Origin: Candidatus Latescibacter anaerobius SCGC AAA252-E07
GTDB taxonomy: Bacteria; Latescibacterota; Latescibacteria; Latescibacterales; Latescibacteraceae
Assembly (NCBI GenBank): GCA_000403035.1
Contig: AQSL01000153.1
Location: forward strand, 13,738 to 21,016
DNA length: 7,279 nucleotides
Direction: 5' to 3'
The notes under the pieces are model-generated. The model was not told where the DNA came from. It was given only the letters and a program-made list of their open reading frames with translations, and did not search any database. The position numbers were made by a program, and so were the translations under genes. Below are positions 6,021-7,279 of this stretch, piece after piece (position 1 is the stretch's first letter; every line of letters begins with the position of its first letter).

Positions 6021-6986
6021 TCACTTTTTTTGCGGCGAACGGTAAAACTCGAACAGGTATTTTGCAGCAGACATGAATGAGGGCAGCAGATAACGGTCAA
6101 ACCGCCGGTAAAGCGATGCCCTCATGTAGCAATAGACAGTGCAGCCTTCGCAGAAGGGGTGACGGCCCTCGATATGTTTTTCAAATTCGACCGAGGGAGC
6201 GTTTCTGAGAGCTTGTAATTGTCCCTCGATGGCTATAGTCCGTGTCCTGGCGTGAAAACAGGGAAGTATGAGTTTATCATCCGGGGAAATGACAATTGTC
6301 GATGTAACAGCGAGACATCGCGGATTGTCACGTCTGTTACCGCCGTCAATGACAAACCTTATATATCCCCTGTCAATGGTCACACCTTTTCCATATGCTA
6401 TACCGTCAAGCAGGATAGTATTTTCCCGGGACAATCCCGTGTTACCGAAATACGAAAAACAGGGATTGAGAAAAAGCAGAACATTCATTTTTTCTGCAAA
6501 TTTAATTACATCAGATACATAAGCAATATTTTCATCGGTTACAGTATGAATACATGTGGGTCGTTCACCAAGGGCACGGGCTTTATGTATGCTTTCTATG
6601 ACCCTGTCGAACGAAGGAACTCCCTTAACCGAATCATGCATGTCTCTGTCCGCTCCATCAAGTGAAAACTGGAGGATGTCGATACATCCTGCGATTTCTT
6701 TTGCCCGATCGGGGTATACGATACCGTTTGTGGTGAGAGTTGTTCTCAGGCCGATTTTTTTCGCGTACGACAGCACATCTCGGATACTTTCGTACAAGAG
6801 GGGCTCGCCTCCGGTGAAATCAACTATTTTCACACCGAGAGAACGTGCATCGGCAAGATTCCTGCATACGACATCGACCGGGGATTCCCGGGATGCCGGA
6901 ACGTTTTCATCTTTCCATATATTGCAGAACCCGCACCGGGCGTTGCAGCGGTAGGTAAGATAATAATTGCAAATGACTGGTTTCAT
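6021..6986 (-). CDS. Radical SAM protein with SPASM-like C-terminus
   Basis: Counted from the ATG at 6986 the protein has 321 residues. It carries C14-x3-C18-x2-C21 (CNARCGFC) for the SAM-bound Fe-S cluster, FTGGEP at 57-62, TTNG at 85-88 and FSLDG at 107-111. Further cysteines at 224, 243, 279, 282 and 286 (CEGCTVYC) fit a SPASM-like auxiliary cluster. The reaction cannot be named: such proteins include peptide maturases and enzymes acting on cofactors or lipids. The frame continues upstream to a TTG at 7061 (25 more residues), but neither start has a good ribosome site. ATG 6986 is preferred because MKPVICNYY(L)TYRCN is how close radical SAM relatives typically open. It differs clearly from the other radical SAM protein in this window and is encoded by more GC-rich DNA. 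No small peptide gene is seen next to it; the CBM9/DUF5916 gene follows after 56 bp. Confidence 0.85.
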   Translation of the reverse strand: MKPVICNYYLTYRCNARCGFCNIWKDENVPASRESPVDVVCRNLADARSLGVKIVDFTGGEPLLYESIRDVLSYAKKIGLRTTLTTNGIVYPDRAKEIAGCIDILQFSLDGADRDMHDSVKGVPSFDRVIESIHKARALGERPTCIHTVTDENIAYVSDVIKFAEKMNVLLFLNPCFSYFGNTGLSRENTILLDGIAYGKGVTIDRGYIRFVIDGGNRRDNPRCLAVTSTIVISPDDKLILPCFHARTRTIAIEGQLQALRNAPSVEFEKHIEGRHPFCEGCTVYCYMRASLYRRFDRYLLPSFMSAAKYLFEFYRSPQKK

Positions 6987-7061
6987 AGCATATACAAGAT
7001 ATATATCTGATCGATAACCCGCAAGAAATGTTATCGGAAGTCTGCGGTTATCCCTCAACAA

Positions 7062-7279
7062 CCGGCTATAAATATCAGGAATTAAAACGATTAAACGGAA
7101 AACGCTGGATTTTCACAACGGCTGAAAGAGAAAAAATGGAATTATGATAATGTTACGCTTGCTTTTAGAAAATAATAACTCTATATTTTGGGACATTTAA
7201 TTTTCAATCTATTAGTAGAAATAATAGAAATATTTGTCATTCTGCCGTTTTAAATCTCTGAAATTATATTTGTATCAGA
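7062..7279. other. AT-rich stretch without a supportable gene
   Basis: This 218-bp stretch runs to the right edge, upstream of the second radical SAM gene. On the - strand a loose TTGAAA / TATAGA pair (spacing 16) occurs about 200 bases before that gene, and TTGAGG / GATAAC (spacing 17) occurs closer, about 50 bases before ATG 6986; neither is convincing as its promoter. A 39-codon + strand frame enters from 7028 and stops at 7147. No terminator, repeat or RNA structure was recognised. Confidence 0.4.

Noticed and set aside
6219..6954. Three + strand frames of 84 to 148 codons
   Set aside because: They are shadows of the radical SAM gene on the - strand, whose cluster-binding and SPASM-like cysteines settle the coding strand.
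6987..7061. N-terminal extension of the second radical SAM protein to TTG 7061
   Set aside because: TTG start without a ribosome site; the added 25 residues look unrelated to the conserved N-terminus, so ATG 6986 is preferred, though not proven.
7028..7147. 39-codon + strand frame from ATG 7028 ending AEREKMEL
   Set aside because: Its composition is protein-like, but it has no good ribosome site, no recognised homology and is very short. It could be a decayed gene end, but this cannot be supported.
1..7279. CRISPR array, insertion sequence, integrase or tRNA gene
   Set aside because: No regularly spaced repeats, transposase or integrase motifs, terminal inverted repeats or tRNA cloverleaf other than the tmRNA ends were found by eye.

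Overview
The window looks bacterial. It carries a complete tmRNA gene (ssrA) and an outer-membrane-type CBM9/DUF5916 protein, which points to a Gram-negative lineage. DUF5916 proteins with the NPDF...EAD and PEKRPFFLEG motifs are common in Bacteroidota, Gemmatimonadota and related FCB-group phyla, so an uncultivated FCB-type bacterium is the best guess. This is inference: no ribosomal marker is present. The left half is visibly AT-richer than the far right gene.

Region 1 (1 to about 3730, + strand) is a compact gene set: (i) a class I isoprenoid-synthase-fold protein cut by the left edge, (ii) a large protein joining an HEIGH zinc-protease motif to a C-terminal cyclic-nucleotide-binding domain, starting 2 bp after gene (i), (iii) a radical SAM protein with a Cys-rich C-terminus, and (iv) a 66-residue, cysteine-free peptide resembling the nitrile-hydratase-leader-like (NHLP/Os1348-type) RiPP precursors, behind a near-perfect Shine-Dalgarno. 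A hairpin at 3698-3726 closes the set. The simplest reading is a RiPP-like locus with a maturase (iii), a precursor or carrier (iv), a possible protease with a nucleotide sensor (ii) and an isoprenoid enzyme (i). Whether the isoprenoid enzyme and the peptide belong to one pathway is unproven. This combination is the most interesting thing in the window.

Region 2 (3783-4184, - strand) is ssrA, recognised by its tRNA-Ala-like ends (acceptor pairing with a G3.U wobble, encoded CCA), its conserved pseudoknot-1 segment and a tag reading frame ADYNYAMAA followed by TAA. A TTGACA-type promoter lies just upstream. ssrA converges tail to tail with region 1, and the hairpin between them could serve both.

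Region 3 (4282-7061, - strand) holds a second, unrelated radical SAM/SPASM-like protein followed after a short gap by a signal-peptide-bearing CBM9/DUF5916 beta-barrel protein. The latter seems to end early compared with its family, shortly before ssrA. The last 218 bp contain no gene that can be supported.
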